A stretch of 64,000 bases of DNA from Plotosus lineatus (taxonomy: Eukaryota; Chordata; Actinopteri; Siluriformes; Plotosidae). The notes below the pieces were generated by a model. The model did not search any database and was not told the DNA's origin. It saw nothing but the letters and a program-made list of their open reading frames with translations. The stretch covers positions 12,062,919 to 12,126,918 of the forward strand of contig CM045750.1 of NCBI GenBank assembly GCA_024760905.1. Direction: 5' to 3'. The translations under genes and the position numbers were made by a program. Positions 11,340 to 23,329 of the stretch are shown here, in pieces (positions within the stretch are counted from its first letter, which is position 1; every line of letters starts with the position of its first letter).

Positions 11340-12249
11340 TACATGCATCTTCACACAGCTGGGTGAAATTCTGTGCAATATTTAATTTTTCTTTTTATCA
11401 ATTACAATTGCTTTAATTTTGTTTTTTTTAACCACTTTGCATTTGGTTGTGCAGCATTCAAAGTGGTTGCAAGCTACAAAAAAAAATCTCTCTTAGATCC
11501 TTGAATGATGTTAATTATTTTAATATGGCCTCTGGAGTTTTTGTTTTTAAAATCTAGGAACTTAATTTCGTGGTTCTGCTTTTTTTTCCCCCCTTTTGAT
11601 TTCTCTCATCATGAAATGTATGTTCAATCTGTTTTATGATTTATGTCTGTATTTTTCTAGGACTGTGTTACAACAGAAGCTTATCAATTTTTGTTGCAGT
11701 GTGATATCCAAGATGGCTGCCAGGCACCAAATCAAAAGTATCATTACCAATCATTTGTGGATCTTCACAGACCTATTGAATTTTGTCATGATGCGATATT
11801 CAATATTTCTGCCGTGTCCTCCATCTTGAATTTACATTCCACACACTTGCTTAAAAGCTCCATCAGCAATCATCAGCATTTTTGGTGTGGATGTTGGGAG
11901 GGTGTAACTACACAAGTGTATTGCATTTCATCAGTGCGTTATGCAGTATGGCCACCAGAGCTGCCATATTGAATTTGCATTTCGTGCATTAACTTGAAAA
12001 CACCATCACAGATCATCTACACTTTGGTGTCTACCTTGGGACTGGGCATACAGTACTTGTTATAATGTGGCACGTAGGCTGTGGAGTATTGCCTGCTTTG
12101 TTGGACTACTTTTCTTTCTGTGTTATATTTTTTGAGACCAATCATGCTTAAGTATGTATGTTGTGGATATACAGTATGTCTTACTTAGCCTTCAGTGTGA
12201 TTTTAAAAATGTACAATAGTCTCAAACGTGTGTGTATACACAGTGTATA

Positions 12250-12263
12250 TGTGTGTGTGTGTG

Positions 12264-12315
<52 letters not shown>
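12250..12315. repeat. (GT)n/(AT)n microsatellite
   Basis: Alternating purine-pyrimidine run: about 14 nt of GT followed by about 45 nt of AT. Confidence 0.95.
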
Positions 12316-12317
<2 letters not shown>

Positions 12318-14070
12318 CTTGTAATATCTACCTGCCATATACTGATATTGCACTGAAATGCTCCTATCCTTTCGGTCTTCACATGTATTTTGAAGCCAGA
12401 GTTTTCAGTCTGAAGAAGGCATATCTTTTTCTTGGCATGAGTGTTGTGTCCCCGCCTCTCATCCCTCAGCCGAGTGTGTAGTCATTTGCTTCTGTTTCAT
12501 ATAATCCAAAGCATTCAGCAGAACCGCTGTGCATTTAATGAATGTGCTTATTTTAATGAGTTCAGGTATTCATCAGTGATGCAAAGATATATGACCCTGA
12601 CTCCACCACAAAGCTGTGTGTAATGAATCTCCCATTTTTCAGTTCACTGTGAGCTGGTACTTCGGTTTCACTGGGAATGTGGTTCTTTCTGTTCTTTGTT
12701 TGAGGAAGTATGGCATGTCCTGGTGAGTGCTCTCCAAATACATATTTGCACTGTGTGTGCCTGTGATGATAGGATGAGGTTTTTGTTTGGTTGGTTTTTT
12801 CTTTTTTTTTTTTTTTTTGTTGCCCTCACTTTTTGTTGTTGTGGTTGTTGATGTTTGAAATGATTATCTTGATGTGTGTATCCGTTCTCCTGGATCAGAA
12901 TTAATCAGACAGGGTATTTCAGCATGTTAAAATGTTCACAGTAGGAAAATATATCTGTTCCATGCTGCTTGTCTGATAAACCGTTATCGCATTGATATCC
13001 AGTATTTCTTAACTGTATATTACACTGTGCCATCGTCATTTTGAAAGTCATTAGTTTGTGTGCATTTCATACTGTGTTGATGTTTAAATCTGCTGATTTG
13101 GTTTGGATGTTTTCTTGGAATTTGGGGATTAATATCTTTCTCTTGTGCAGTGCTTTGTTAAACCATTTTCATCCCTTGAGGCAGTGTTGGGTGTTAGTAC
13201 AGTATTGATTTAACTGAAATTCTCATTTCATTTATTTTTTATAACACAGCTGCACAACCGAACACCTTCTAAAGAACCTTATGAGGGCATTCTGTGGAGG
13301 AAAACACAACAATGTGGCATTCTGACAAAAGAGAATGATTACAGGAGGACAGCAAGTCACTGAGTCTCTTTATTTTTCTTTCTCTTCAGTTTTGTGTGAG
13401 AAATTTCATGTCATGTCCTTTTCATTTAGTTATGATCCTGTACACAAGTCCTTTGTTTATGGAAGGGGTTGTTTATTGACCAGATCTTACTTCATGTACG
13501 AAGGTACAGCTTCTATAGGTGACAGAAACTGTTCCTCTAAAGATGTTGTTTGCACATTTTACTCTCTACACTTTTTTTTTTTTTTTTTTAAAGGATGTAG
13601 CCAATGCAAAACTTGACTATTTCTGGCAGCCTAAGAAAAAGGAGATGCAGGTTATATCAGTCCTAAATTGAATCCCCTTTAAAATATGACACTCTCTCGC
13701 TCTCTCTCACATATATATAATATATGCTTTGTTTTAGTTCATTTTTATTTCAAAATGTAACCACTGGAAAGTTGTATCATTACATGTCCTGTTCAGTTCT
13801 ATTCAGCTACTAAAAATTTTCAATTAATGCAAATAGTTAACTATTAACTTGTTTTGTGATGGTGACGTTTAAAACTTTTACTCGGTAGTAGAGATCCATG
13901 TGTTGGTAACCATAACAATAGGTATAAACACAAACCATAACTGCGGTTTAGTACTTAGTATTCAACCTGTGATTTAAATTCATAAACTGCGCAAATGTAC
14001 GGAGTACTCGATGTTGTATGTATGCAATAATAAATGTAATTAATGTAAATTAATTAGTAGTCCTTGATTG

Positions 14071-14106
<36 letters not shown>

Positions 14107-14108
14107 AT
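14071..14108. repeat. (AT)n/(GT)n microsatellite
   Basis: AT dinucleotides followed by GT dinucleotides, abutting the TA target site of the element at 14110. Confidence 0.9.
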
Positions 14109-14109
14109 A

Positions 14110-14507
14110 CAGGGATCCCTCACTACTTCGCGTTTCAATTCATGCGGCTCCGGTGCATTTTGTTTTTTAAATATTCATCTAATTAAAAAGATAAGGAAAT
14201 TAAGGAAGAATAGGTTGAAAAGTTAAGGAAAATGCCACGAAACACAATGATGGAAAAAAACAAACAAAAAAAACAACCCACAAACCCCCCAACAAAACTA
14301 CTTACATTTTTATGTGAGGTGCACGAGTATGTGCGCACGTGTCTATGTGTACAGTATTTAGAGCTTATGCATTATTTTTGAATATTTGTTATTATAACCA
14401 TTTATAGTGTTGAATATGTATTTAGGGTTGATCCTATTTCGAGGAATTCAGTGGTTGCGGGGGGGGAATCTCGGTCTCAATTAACCATGGAACGTGAGGG
14501 ATCCCTG
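14110..14507. mobile_element. 398-bp pogo-like MITE, family R
   Basis: Flanked by TA (14108-14109 and 14508-14509). Ends CAGGGATCCCTCACTACTTC and, inverted, CAGGGATCCCTCACGTTCCA agree for the first 14 bases. AT-rich interior without coding sequence. TA duplication and CAG termini suggest the pogo/Tigger group; distinct in sequence from families P and Q. Confidence 0.75.
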
Positions 14508-14879
14508 TATGTATAAATTTATGATATTTTTCACTGCAATATGCCTGGAGCTTGTTCTTATGGTCTCCAGTGCTACAGTTCTCAAACTGGAGTCCAGAGA
14601 CCCCCAGAGAGGGATGAAGCATTAGCTGGTTATTGGGGTGAAAAACACATAGAACTCAGAATCTATAATTAATAATCTGGATATTTTTATCATTTATATT
14701 TGCTGATACAGACACCAAATGTCAGCAGATGGTGAGCTATAGAAATTTGCACACATCATCCATCCATGCAAATTGTTCGTGTGATAACTTTGAAAGAAAA
14801 TGACAGGATTAACAAATTCGGTGTATGGCTGGAATTGTATATGGGTCACTAAAACCTTGTTTGACCCTGGCCTATTTTC

Positions 14880-16345
14880 AATTCAGTTCAGTTTTAGTTT
14901 GGAGTCTGTGAGTGCACATCTAAGTCCATATGGATATTCATCACTCGCAGTGAGGTGCCCAAGATGAGAACTCCAGATAGCATCGGCACATCAGGACCGA
15001 CCACAGGACTCAGAAAGTAGGAGGATCAGGATCACCGGCATCCCAGAAGAAGCATGTGTACTGAGGGAGGGAGAGAAAGAGCATGGGGGCAGGTAATGCT
15101 CATAACCGTGTAGTGGTGATAGAAGAATTCATTATTGCTGAGTGCAAGCAGGGACTCCGGCATGACTGACTATGGCAGTTGTAACTAAAAAAGAGAGAAC
15201 CAGAAAGAAGGCAGACATGAAGGCACCCTGTGACATCGGGAAATATTGCACTCCACTGTTAATGGTCCTGGGGAAGCATGTAGAGCAAGGGAGTGACAGC
15301 ATCACGGTTTACTAGAACTGAAACCTGGAACCCCCCTCCCCCTGGATCTGCCCCTAAAAAAAGGCCTATTATTAAAATTCACCACTAAACAAGTAAAATT
15401 TGAGCCTCGTCTTAAAAACAAAGACTGTCTGAGTCCCGAACATTAATTGGAAGGCTATTCCATAACTGTGGGGCTTTGAAAGAGAAAGCTCTGACCCTGC
15501 AGTAGTTTTCATTATTTGAGGTCTCACTAAGCATCCTGCACCTTTTAATCTAAGGGGCGTGCCAGATCATAAAAAGTTCACCAAGATAATGTGGCGAGAG
15601 ACCATTCAGTTCTTTATAGGTTAAACTATTACAATAGTTTATATTCAACTGGGAGCCAGTGCAGTGTAAATAAGACTAGAGTGATATGCTTGTGTCTTCT
15701 GGTTCTAGTAAGAACTCTTGCTGCTGCATTCTGGACTAACTTGAGCTTGTTTATGCGGCTATTAGAACATCCAAACAGTAACATATATTACAATAGTCTT
15801 GTGGTAGCAAAAGCATAAACAACTGTTTCCACATCATGCAGTGATGTCATATTTCTTATTTTATCTATGTTCCGAACATAATTGATAATCACGCCAAGGT
15901 CTTTTCGTGCTACACATGATGAAACTGAAACCCCATCCAAATTTACTACATAATCAGAAACCTTATTTCTAGGTGCCCATGATCCGAGTACAAGTATTTC
16001 TACCTGATCAGATTTTAATAGGAGGAAGTATCCAGTGTCTTATGTCCTGTACACATTTTTCAACTTTATTAAGCTGGTGTCTCTCAGCTGGCTTTGCTGA
16101 AATATATAGCTACATATTAAAAGCGTGACAATGTAAGCTAATACCATGATCATGAATAATATTAATTTAAGGGAGCATGTATAGAGGAAAAAAGCAGCTG
16201 GCCTAAGGCAGAACCTTGTGGAACAACAAATTTAAGAACATACAGAGAAATCATCATTTACATCTACAAATTGATAACGGTCAGTTAAATAAGATTTAAA
16301 CCAGGACACAGTCATCCCTCTCCAATACTATTTGATAATTCTGGA
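14880..16345 (-). pseudogene. L2/Rex-type LINE remnant with reverse-transcriptase C-terminal part
   Basis: Read on the minus strand from 16225: GSALG-QLLFSLYMLPL-like (RT motif B region), later LVLGSWAPRNKV, DLGVIINYVRNI, LVQNAAARVLTRTRRHKHIT, LHWLPVEYKL, and near 15470 the string for RAFSFKAPQLWNSLPINVRD. These are in the usual order of L2/Rex-type fish LINEs (VPQGSVLGP, LVQNAAARLLT, LHWLPV, APKLWNSLP). Many stops and frameshifts are present. Sequence from 14880 to about 15400 is its 3' untranslated part. Confidence 0.75.
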
Positions 16346-16799
16346 AGATGATTAATGAAACTCTGCGATTATTGATGTAAAAGTATGCTTAATGCAATAA
16401 AGTGCCAAGTTGTATTAGAACGAAGATGCATTGTAAGTGGGATAAGATAATGATCTGAAATAGCTTCTGACTGTGGAACTACAAATATATTTTCGAAATT
16501 TAATCCAAAAGTCAGTATTCAATCTAGAGTGCGGCCAGCCCTATGAGTGGGAAGAAGCAAGATACATCCTGAAGGGCTTATCTGTCCATTACAGGTCAAG
16601 AGACATATACGCACAAAACCATTCACACAGTTCTGTTCAAAATAATACTGTATCAGTCAGACATTACTAGCCTGATCAATCAGTGTTGTTGGTACAAATT
16701 ATATTTCTATGTGGCAAATAATTTACTAACAGGTGTAGTATAGTAATATAATCCAACAATTCGGACACGCATGTTGCTGATTCTGTGTAATTGAATGAG

Positions 16800-17048
16800 C
16801 GATTTCCTTTCGGCTTTTTCCCTTTATCAGGGATCGCCATAGCGAATGATTCGCACGTTTGATTTGGCATCGGTTTTTACGTCGGATGCCCTTCCTGACA
16901 TAACCCTTTAGCAAGGGACAAAAACATGCTGACGGCTTTGCAGCCTACTCGTAACGAAAGTCAGCAATGGTTCTTTTACATGCCTCTCACCATAGACAGT
17001 GGGAGACATGGTGGGCCTTTGATAACCTGGTTAGCTGTACTGGGGGGG
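16800..17048 (-). mobile_element. family A SINE lacking its tRNA head, inserted in Tc1 copy 1
   Basis: On the minus strand: body with gaaccattgctgactttcgt and gccgtcagcatg, then ggaagggcatccgacg and gcgatccctgataaaggg/ccgaaagga tail. The tRNA-like head is absent; the insertion stops at the poly-G run at 17041. No clear target duplication seen. Confidence 0.75.
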
Positions 17049-17334
17049 GCGTGTTCAAAATAATAGCAGTGTGGAGTTCAATTAGTGATGCTATTCATTC
17101 TTTGAAAAACAGGTGCCGATTATTGTCCTTATTTAAGGAAGGAAGGTAGGAAATGTTGTACATGTTGGTTATAGAGCATTTCTCTCTGAAATTCTGAGGA
17201 AAATTGGTCGTTCCAGACATTGTTCAGAAGAACAGGGTGCCTTGATTAGATTAAAAAGTTAATTGGACAGGGGAAACAATATAAAGCAGTATCGAGAATG
17301 AACTGTTGCTCAGCTAAAAATATCATAAATGCTT

Positions 17335-18080
17335 TAAAATGGCAACCAAAACCTGAAAGCAAAAAGCTACCATTCGAATTAATCGAAGAAGAGCCAACAT
17401 GGCAAGGACTCAACCAACAATCAGCTCCAGGAAGATCAAAGAAGGTCTAAAGTTACCTGTGAGTCCTGTTACAAGTAGACGACTCCTATTTGAAGCCAAG
17501 CTATCGCCAAGAAGCCCCACAAAGTCCCACTGTTAGGAAAAAAAGTCGGACTGAAGAAGTTGCAATTTACCGAAGAGCACATTGACTGGTCAAACTTACT
17601 TCCGTCAGTCTGCTCTTTTTGGGATCTGGTGGCAGGAGCCAGTTTGTGAGACGATCCTGAAAACACTGAATTCAACCCACAATACACTGTGAAGACAGTG
17701 AAGCCTGGTGGGGCAAGCATCATGATATGGGGATGTTTCTCATACTCCGGTGTCGGGCCTATTTATTACATCCCAGGGATGATGGAACAGTTTGAGTACA
17801 TCAGAATATTGGAAGAGGTCGTGCTGCCTTATGTAGAAAAGGAAATTCCCTTGAAATGGGTGTTCCAACAAGACAACGACCCCAAACACACCAGTAAATG
17901 GGCAACATCTTGGTTCCAGACCAACAAGATTGACATTTTGGAACAACCTTAATCCAACAGAAAGCTTGTGGGGTGACATCAAAAATGCTTCTGAGGCAAA
18001 ATCAAGAAATACAGCAAGACTGTGGAATGTCATCCGATCATCCTGTGCTGGAAAACCTGTTCACAGGTGCCAGCAGTTGG
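17335..18080 (+). pseudogene. Tc1-like transposase pseudogene
   Basis: Starts ATGGCAACCAAAACC near 17338 and gives, with frameshifts, RRANMARTQPTISSRKIKEG (HTH region), then an open part from 17689: VKPGGASIMIWGCFSYSG, a degenerate EYIRILEEVVLPY segment, and KWVFQQDNDPKHTS, the block containing the second catalytic Asp of Tc1 transposases. The early part has in-frame stops (for example after SPTKSHC near 17535), and the C-terminal part is broken after LEQP at 17950. Not functional. Confidence 0.85.
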
Positions 18081-18429
18081 TCGACTCCACAACACAGATG
18101 TGAAGCAGGTCTCAGAAACGGTGTTTATACAACTGAAAACAGTTCAGTGATTCAAAGGAAAATAACATTTTACATTTTTCAGTTTATGCTTGAGTTTGTA
18201 AAGAAGAAAGCAAGACACTACTATTCTTCTGAACAGTCTAATATATACTTTTCCTTCAATTTCTTTAAAAGGAATAACAAATTTGCTGTATTTTTCTTCA
18301 TATTTTGATTTGTAATAGAATGTGTTGTGCTCCCGATGCATTTGTGTGTATGGAAATAAAACTATTTCAGGATTTTGAGCTTTCGTCACTTTTTTTAAAC
18401 ACAAGGCAATTATTTTGAACACAACTGTA

Positions 18430-18765
18430 TATTTATGAGAACTTTTAAACACCCAATTAGCCGAACATCTGTGTACAGTATTTGGATTGCGGAAAAAACA
18501 GAGTACCCAATGTAAGCACAAGGAGAACATGCAGGCTCCATCTGGAAGGGCTCTCAACGAGCCTTGGACTTGAACCCAGGACCATGCTGTGTGAGATGGA
18601 TGAGCTAACCACTATGCCACCATGTTACCTCCTTTTGTGTGTGTGTGTGTGTAAATATAATCAATCATTCCTTATCAAGAGTTGGCTAACACTCACACAA
18701 CCATTCACACTCACATAGGGTAATTTGGAACAGCCAATTAACCTACTGTGAATGTCTTTGGATGA
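18430..18765 (-). mobile_element. family C SINE-like sequence, degraded
   Basis: Minus-strand match to the element at 57911: head region near 18600-18632 (taaccactatgcc = A box inverted; ttgaacccagg = B box inverted), then gagaacatgcaggctcc and gagtaccca. A second piece with acaaccattcacactcacat and aattaacctac follows to the GATA repeat. Confidence 0.55.
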
Positions 18766-18858
18766 TAGATAGATAGAAAGAAAGGATAGATAGATAGATA
18801 GATAGAAAGAAAGAAAGGATAGATAGATAGAAAGTATAGATAGATAGATAGATAGATA
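18761..18858. repeat. (GATA)n with AGAA interruptions
   Basis: Tetranucleotide repeat gatagata broken by three aagaaagaaagga-type blocks. Confidence 0.95.
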
Positions 18859-18934
18859 TTTTTTGTACATTAAAATTATTGCTATACAGTATTTTATTAC
18901 AGCCTTCAGAAATTATCTGTATTTACGGTATAAG

Positions 18935-19025
18935 ATTTTTGAGCGCGTGTATACCATAGAATACGGCCGTCGACGTTTTTGCATGAGACGGAAGTTGTCG
19001 GTGTGTGTCTGTGGAGACGGTAGGA
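18935..19025 (+). promoter_or_regulatory. cfap298: possible cfap298 first (non-coding) exon and promoter
   Basis: A small CpG-containing patch (gagcgcgtg, tacggccgtcgacg, gagacggaag, tgtcgg) in otherwise AT-rich DNA 400-500 bp upstream of the start codon, ending in a donor-like gagacg/gtagga. A good acceptor with branch site tgctaac lies at 19388 (ttctctgttcacag). Together they suggest a 5' UTR exon spliced to 19389. This is inference; transcript data are needed. Confidence 0.35.
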
Positions 19026-19327
19026 ATCTGTATGTTCTTAACACGGTCATAAAAAGAGAAGAAAACATTTAAAACATTTTTATTGTGTGAAAAAAAAATT
19101 TACAAGGTTGTACATAAAAGCACACATCGTTGACTAATAACAACTTAACTTATAACAACTCAAAAACCATTATAATAATAATCATAATTATATTTAAATT
19201 CGTCTAGAGAAGATAATAACATATTTATGCTTTTCATGAATCGTGTTAACACTGTAAACAGGTTTTGTTAGCAATGTTATGCTAAACTAGATGAAGAACA
19301 TTCTCGAAGCAGGGCCTCAGTTTTTCA

Positions 19328-19348
19328 GGTACCATGGCAACGCAAACA
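19328..19348 (+). promoter_or_regulatory. RFX X-box directly followed by a forkhead site, upstream of cfap298
   Basis: GGTACCATGGCAAC (19328-19341) matches the RFX X-box GTTGCCATGGCAAC at 12 of 14 positions, with one perfect half-site. GCAAACA (19342-19348) fits a FOXJ1-type forkhead site. The pair ends 88 bp before the cfap298 ATG. RFX factors and FOXJ1 drive motile-cilia genes (established knowledge), and cfap298 is such a gene. Confidence 0.6.
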
Positions 19349-19435
19349 TAGCTGTAATGCTAACCAGTCTGATTTCTCTGTTCACAGGGTCCACATTAAA
19401 ATAGTCGATGTACAGTCTGGTCCACAACAGTGGTG

Positions 19436-20594
19436 ATGGTCCAGCTTCACGTGAAACGCGGGGATGAGAGCCAGTTTCTCTTCAACACGACCGTGGACAT
19501 TTCTCTTGAGACCCTAATTCAGCAGGTCACTCAGGTCTACAATGGGAGGCTGAAGGTGGACAGGATTTGTTCTGGTGAGCCTACATTATTCAATAAAAAC
19601 ACCGAATTTTTCATGAATTGTATGGAAACGTGTCTATACTTACTGTTGGTTACTATAGACTGGTTCTGTTCCCATCTTCTGTAGATTTTGTTGTGGTTAT
19701 TGGTCTAACAAGCATCTTCTTTTCCTCCAGTGATTCATTCATTTTCTGTAACCGCTTAATCCCAGTTAGGGTTATGGGGAGGCTGGCGCCCATCCCAGCC
19801 GACTCCAGGTGAGAGCAGAGTACACCCTGGACAGCTCGCCAGGCCATCACAGGGCAGAAACATGCTGATGGCTTTGCAGCTCCTCTTGTTGAAAGTCAAC
19901 AATGGTTCTTTTACATGAACGTCTCACCATAGACAGTGAGAGACATGGCTGGCCTTTGATAAACCAGTAAGCTGCACTGGGGGGGGGGTCAACGACAACC
20001 TGTTGAGAGTTGGGCTTGGACCCCCAACCTTAGGGTCAGTGATCCCGCACCTTTACCACTAGACCACCACTGCCCGACAGTCCATTACTGAGTGATTAAC
20101 CTGTTCATGGAGATCATTAAAAACGTGCAGGGCAGAACTCTGTGACCCGGGATGAGAATCACTGATTTAATAGAAACCTAATTCCAAAAGGATGTGGAAT
20201 GAAAATAAAGTTACAATGCTATCATTTTGCAAGTATGGGTAGTCGCCGACTTACGACCATCCATAACTAAAAAATATATATATATATTTATATTAAATAA
20301 TAATAATAATAAATAGCTTATATGCTTGGGTATCATGTATGTGAATATCACCAACCCAGCTGATTCTAGCCAATTTGTGAGGATCAAATGGGGCTTAACC
20401 ATGTACATGTATTTATTTAATAAGAAAAAGATGAGAGAGAGATTCAAACATTCTTCACAAGGAAAAAAACAGTAACATTATTAGTATTATTGTTCTCATA
20501 TGTTCACATTATATACAAAGGGTAAACAAATTTACATTCATGTCGAATTAATGAAAAATACCAGAGGGAGACAAAAAAAAAAAAATCAAACATA

Positions 20595-20645
<51 letters not shown>

Positions 20646-23277
20646 TGATTGTAGATACAAACACAAAAGAGAGAGAGAAAATTCCAACAAGAAAAAAACA
20701 GTAACATTATTATTATTTTATTTTTTTTTTTTATTACTATATAAAAATATTATTATAAAAACTACTCACTCAAGGGCAGTTCAGCCATGAAGGTGGAGGA
20801 AGGGACAATTTTCCTGCTGGTTCGGGAATCAAATCATCAACCTTTTGGTCCCCAGGCTGCTTCTCTTACCATTAGGCCACGGCTGCCCCCAGTGTGTGGA
20901 TATTTACCAAAAAAAAATTTTTAATAGGAAGGTTTATCAGTTTGTACATAAAATATTTTCTCTTTGTACATCATCAGGTAGGGGTGGAAAGGGATTTGAA
21001 AACCATTGCGTTCTCTTTGTTTTACACAGCATCACTGTTTTTAAAGTGAAATCTTGCTGTTATTGTGGTGAGAACACCGAGAGAAACTCTATTGTGTGTG
21101 TATCCCCAGAAATTCCTGAACTTGCAGATCATGGCATCACACTCCCCCCAAACATGCAAGGTCTGACAGACGAGCAGATCACAGATCTGAAGCTAAAGGA
21201 TGAGTGGGAGGAGAAGTGCGTTCCCAGCGGTGGCACTGAGTACAACAGGGACAAAATAGGACGCAGGAATGGATGTGGTAAACACCAAGTGCTGCTCACA
21301 AGAACTTTCTGCATTTAAATTCAGCAGTTAAGATGAAATTCTCTGTTTGTTTTTCTCACTTCAGCACCAAATGAAAAAATGAAGAATGTCCTAATGAAGA
21401 CTGTGGAAGAAGCTAAAGCTTTAATCTCAAAAGTAAATTTGGGAGTAAATACTATCTCAGCTCGCGTACAGTGTACATGTATACAGTGTCTATATCATAT
21501 TTGTTTTACTTCCAGAAACAAGTGCAGGCGAATGTGTGTGTTACTATGGAGATGATAAATGAGGCTCTGGAGCAGTTACGAGGAGCAGTGATGATCGTTT
21601 ACCCAATGGGCCTGCCGCCTCATGATCCCATCAGAATGGAGCTGGAAAACAAGGAAGATCTTACAGGAACACAGGTTATACGACAAATGTCTAATTTTTT
21701 TTTTTTTTTTAATAAACCAAGGAGGTTGTATTTTACCTTTGATTTGTGTTTATCAGAATTACTCAGAGTTCCATGAATTTTTTTTAACCAGAGGCAGCCT
21801 TGGACAACGAAGACTCCATTCAATTTTGTCCATAATTTCATCAAGTTCTGTACCCAGCAATTTTTTCAAAGGCTCTTTCTATATTCTGAGAGAAAATAAT
21901 TTTTAGAAGTGTGGTATTACAGTTGGACCAGCAGTGGGTGCTGTGTTCTTTGCAGAGGTTTGCACTCCCAGGGTACTTGTTTTAATATTCACGCCAGTGT
22001 TTGATTAACATTCATGGACCGATTGTGAATTTCATCTGCAATAATCAGCTGTCAGAAAGCATACAACATTATATACACACATAAACAGTGTATAATGTTT
22101 ATATGTACGGGGCAGCCGTAGCTTAATGGTTGGAGAAGCAGCTTTGGGACCGATTGGTTGAGGCTTTGATTCCTGAACCAGCAGGCAAACTGTGTGGCGG
22201 TGGGGGAGTGAACTGCACCTTCAGTTCCTCAAACTCCCATTAAGTGCTCTTGAGCAGGGCACCTAACCTGTGTATATGTGTGTGTGTGTGTGTCTGTGTG
22301 TGTGTTTAAACAAAAGTGAACAAAGCTCAAAATCCTTATAATTGCTTTTATTTCCATTCACACAAATACATTGGGAACATTACACATTCTATTCCAACTC
22401 AAAACATGAAAAAAAAAAAAATCATCAGATTTGTGTTATTCCTTTAAAGAAATTGAAGGTATTGTAAATATCAGACTGTTAAAATATCTGTCTACTCTCT
22501 TCTTTACAAACTCGAGCATGCACTGTATAAACTGAAAAATGTAAAAATTTCTTTTCCTTTGAATCACTGAACTAATATTCAGTTGTACAGGCACTCCCCG
22601 ACTTACGTTTTTAATTGGGTCTGGACGGACGACCGTAAGTTGAAAGTGAACGTAAGTTACAGTGACATGTGACGTATGATGCTCATACTGTACTACATCC
22701 ATAAATACCATTACCGTATCTCATAAAACACCCCTAAATCAATTATTATAAACATGACATTTTAAAATATCAAATAATATCAACATTAATTTCAAATAAA
22801 TTAAATTCAAGCAAAATAATTTCAAATTGATCAATTTTAATCAAATTCACTCATCAAATATCAAATACAGTATCAAATATAACCTTCAACATTCTCGATG
22901 ATGTGATTTTTCTGCTTGTACGTAAATGGTTCCGATGGTCGACGGATGGTCACATGACATGAAGCCGAGCCAACTCACTTTACATGAAGCTTAAAACAGC
23001 CAATCAACACCTACACTATGTGAGGTGCTCAATACCGAAAGTAGTGCACTTGCTGAAAGTAGTTTACTTGCTTGAAACAAAGCGCGGGTTGTACGGACTT
23101 CCGGTCTTTTAAGTGTGCAAGGGTGCCGTTGAACTCGTTTAGTACTCAGCCTGCACTAATGTGAATCAGCAAAGCAGAGAGTTCTCTTTCTTGGGTTTTC
23201 ATTCATTTTACAACTTTCTTTGCTGAACTGAGTGTACATGGTAGATTGTGCCGATCTGAGCAGATAGTTAATTCATC

Positions 23278-23329
<52 letters not shown>

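Larger units (their letters stand above)
11133..14100. other. synj1 3' UTR and downstream intergenic sequence
   Basis: No gene recognised. It holds an (GT)n/(AT)n microsatellite at 12250-12315, poly-T runs, and several possible poly(A) signals. Weak internal duplication is visible near 11690-12000 (repeated ccaagatggctgcc/ccatcttgaatt-type strings). A long synj1 3' UTR could extend through part of it. Confidence 0.4.
16628..18427 (+). mobile_element. Tc1-like transposon copy 1, interrupted by a SINE
   Basis: Outer ends cagttctgttcaaaataata and, inverted at 18427, cagttgtgttcaaaataatt; TA follows at 18428-18429 while the left target is CA (mutated). A second TIR-like repeat, gtgttcaaaataatagcagt, lies inside at 17049. 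Ignoring the SINE (about 16800-17048), the two repeats are about 170 bp apart, which fits the inverted-repeat/direct-repeat ends of Sleeping Beauty-like Tc1 elements. The same element, reversed, is at 22303-25168. Confidence 0.85.

Noticed and set aside
11596..11972. Short open frames after synj1
   Set aside because: No similarity or domain recognised; likely 3' UTR or intergenic noise.
19430..19435. Upstream GTG codons as cfap298 start
   Set aside because: ATG at 19436 gives the conserved N-terminus; eukaryotic GTG starts are not needed.
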